Assembly (NCBI RefSeq): GCF_037893185.1
Contig: NZ_CP140772.1
Location: 1,426,001 to 1,490,000, forward strand
Direction of reading: 5' to 3'
DNA from: Chitinophaga sp. 180180018-3
GTDB taxonomy: Bacteria; Bacteroidota; Bacteroidia; Chitinophagales; Chitinophagaceae
Length of the DNA: 64,000 nucleotides
Part shown: positions 63,049-64,000 of the stretch, piece by piece
Layout of the letters: every line of letters begins with the position of its first letter
Numbering within the stretch: position 1 is the stretch's first letter
Made by a program: the position numbers and the translations under genes
The notes under the pieces: model-generated
What the model saw: the letters and a program-made list of their open reading frames with translations, nothing else
The model's database searches: none
What the model was told of the DNA's origin: nothing

Positions 63049-64000
63049 ATGAGAAACATAATTTTATTGCTAGCATTCACTTTTTTATGCGCCTCTTGTA
63101 CTAAATGGCTGGAGGTCCAGCCTTCTTCACAGATTTCTGAAGACAGGCAGTTTAGCACAGAAGATGGGTTCAAGGATGCCTTGATCGGAGTATATCAAAA
63201 AATGTCACAACCGACTTTATATGGTCAGGAATTGTCATTTGGATTTGTTGATGTATTGGCACAAAACTACACTAACCCTGCCAGTAGCACCAGCCATACG
63301 TATATGTATGTTGCCCGATATATGTATACTGACGCCGGTGTTCAGGGTACAGTTGGTAATATCTGGGGAGAACTGTATGGTTCAATTGCTCAGGTAAATT
63401 ATATTCTTAAACATGTTGATAACCAAAAGGGGCTATTTACTGGTATAAACTACAATGTGATAAAAGGTGAGGCATTGGCACTCCGAGCCTATCTCCATTT
63501 TGACCTATTGCGTTTGTTCGGAAATTTCAATAAGCCTGATGCTCTATCAATCCCTTATATGAAGGATTTTACCGTTGTGCCACAAGCATCTATTTCTGCT
63601 AGGCAGGTAATGGCAGAATGTCTTTCAGATCTCAAGGCAGCAGAGGATCTCCTAATAAAGGATAAGGACCTAATACATCAACCTGCTTCTGGCGATAACT
63701 TTCTGGCATTCAGAAAAAATCGATTAAACTACTGGGCAATAAGGGGGCTCACTTCGCGTATCTCCCTATACGCTGGCAACAAGGACGGCGCATTCCTTGC
63801 AGCAAAGGATATAATTGATAATGGTGGCTTCACTTTTTTGAAACCGTCAGACATCAATGGTAATACTTCAGAGATGGATCGTACTGCTTCTATGGAGCAT
63901 GTGTTTGCCATTTATGTTTCTAACCTGAAGTTGCTTACCGATGCAGTTTTTAAAACACCGACAGCAACTGGTGGGGCCAATACGACATTGCTTGTTTCAG
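63049..64000 (+). CDS. SusD/RagB-family lipoprotein, 3'-truncated by window edge
   Basis: At least 317 residues, with no stop before the window ends. The signal peptide ends FLCASCTKWLEVQPSSQ (lipobox Cys about 17). Family features are QISEDRQFSTEDGFKDALIGVY, YVARYMYTDAGVQG, a helix with IWGELYGSIAQVNYIL, and KGEALALRAYLHFDLLRLFG. It starts eleven bases after the SusC stop and forms the cap of the outer-membrane channel. Confidence 0.88.
   Translation, partial: MRNIILLLAFTFLCASCTKWLEVQPSSQISEDRQFSTEDGFKDALIGVYQKMSQPTLYGQELSFGFVDVLAQNYTNPASSTSHTYMYVARYMYTDAGVQGTVGNIWGELYGSIAQVNYILKHVDNQKGLFTGINYNVIKGEALALRAYLHFDLLRLFGNFNKPDALSIPYMKDFTVVPQASISARQVMAECLSDLKAAEDLLIKDKDLIHQPASGDNFLAFRKNRLNYWAIRGLTSRISLYAGNKDGAFLAAKDIIDNGGFTFLKPSDINGNTSEMDRTASMEHVFAIYVSNLKLLTDAVFKTPTATGGANTTLLVS

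Overview
The window looks like a chromosomal segment of a Bacteroidota bacterium, most likely a Chitinophaga-type member of the Chitinophagaceae/Sphingobacteriales. The support is: two SusC/SusD outer-membrane uptake pairs, an ECF sigma/FecR relay, lipoproteins with LxxC signal ends followed by lysines, Bacteroidota -7 promoter boxes (TAnnTTTG), and a Bacteroides-type conjugation operon (TraE/F/G/J/K/M/N). No rRNA, tRNA or CRISPR array was seen. This assignment is inferred from gene content, not from a marker gene. Layout: 1-3112 is the end of a lipoprotein operon (a cut gene, an unknown lipoprotein, a DUF5689-like lipoprotein), closed by a terminator. 3979-7902 is a signalling unit: a TPR/LytS-type histidine kinase, a repeat-rich lipoprotein and a LytTR response regulator. 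8108-9250 is an epoxide hydrolase. 9738-17696 is a decayed mobilizable element: candidate oriT, intact mobC, a relaxase gene broken by three frameshifts, a cargo of four AT-rich genes, and the tail of a serine recombinase. The cargo is DUF4365-TPR, a nuclease-like protein, a HEPN-like protein and a caspase-like protease, and reads as a defence or abortive-infection cassette. 17950-22160 is a second defence-like unit, a tight two-gene operon of a sacsin-like HSP90-type ATPase and an AlbA_2/HEPN protein. 22195-55228 is the body of an integrative conjugative element. Its mobilization arm (coupling protein, relaxase, MobC, candidate oriT) lies on the minus strand, and its mating-pore operon lies on the plus strand at 42963-54836. 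About 16 kb separates the two arms. It holds a DUF932 gene, an AraC regulator, a DUF6520 secreted peptide, a TlpA-SusC-SusD transport operon behind a long structured leader, an XRE regulator, and a HEPN/SymE-like unit. No integrase gene is visible in the window. 55320-57443 is an HxlR-regulated hydrolase/short-chain dehydrogenase pair with a very clear divergent operator. 57600-64000 is a canonical ECF sigma - FecR - SusC (with STN domain) - SusD uptake locus that runs off the window. How it fits together: the uptake loci import nutrients or siderophore-like ligands under sigma/anti-sigma or AraC/leader control. The conjugative element supplies transfer functions and carries accessory transport and toxin-like genes. 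The two clusters between 11 and 22 kb, which combine nuclease-like, HEPN, caspase and HSP90-like ATPase modules, are the best candidates for undescribed biology. No function was tested; family assignments come from motifs recognised by eye.
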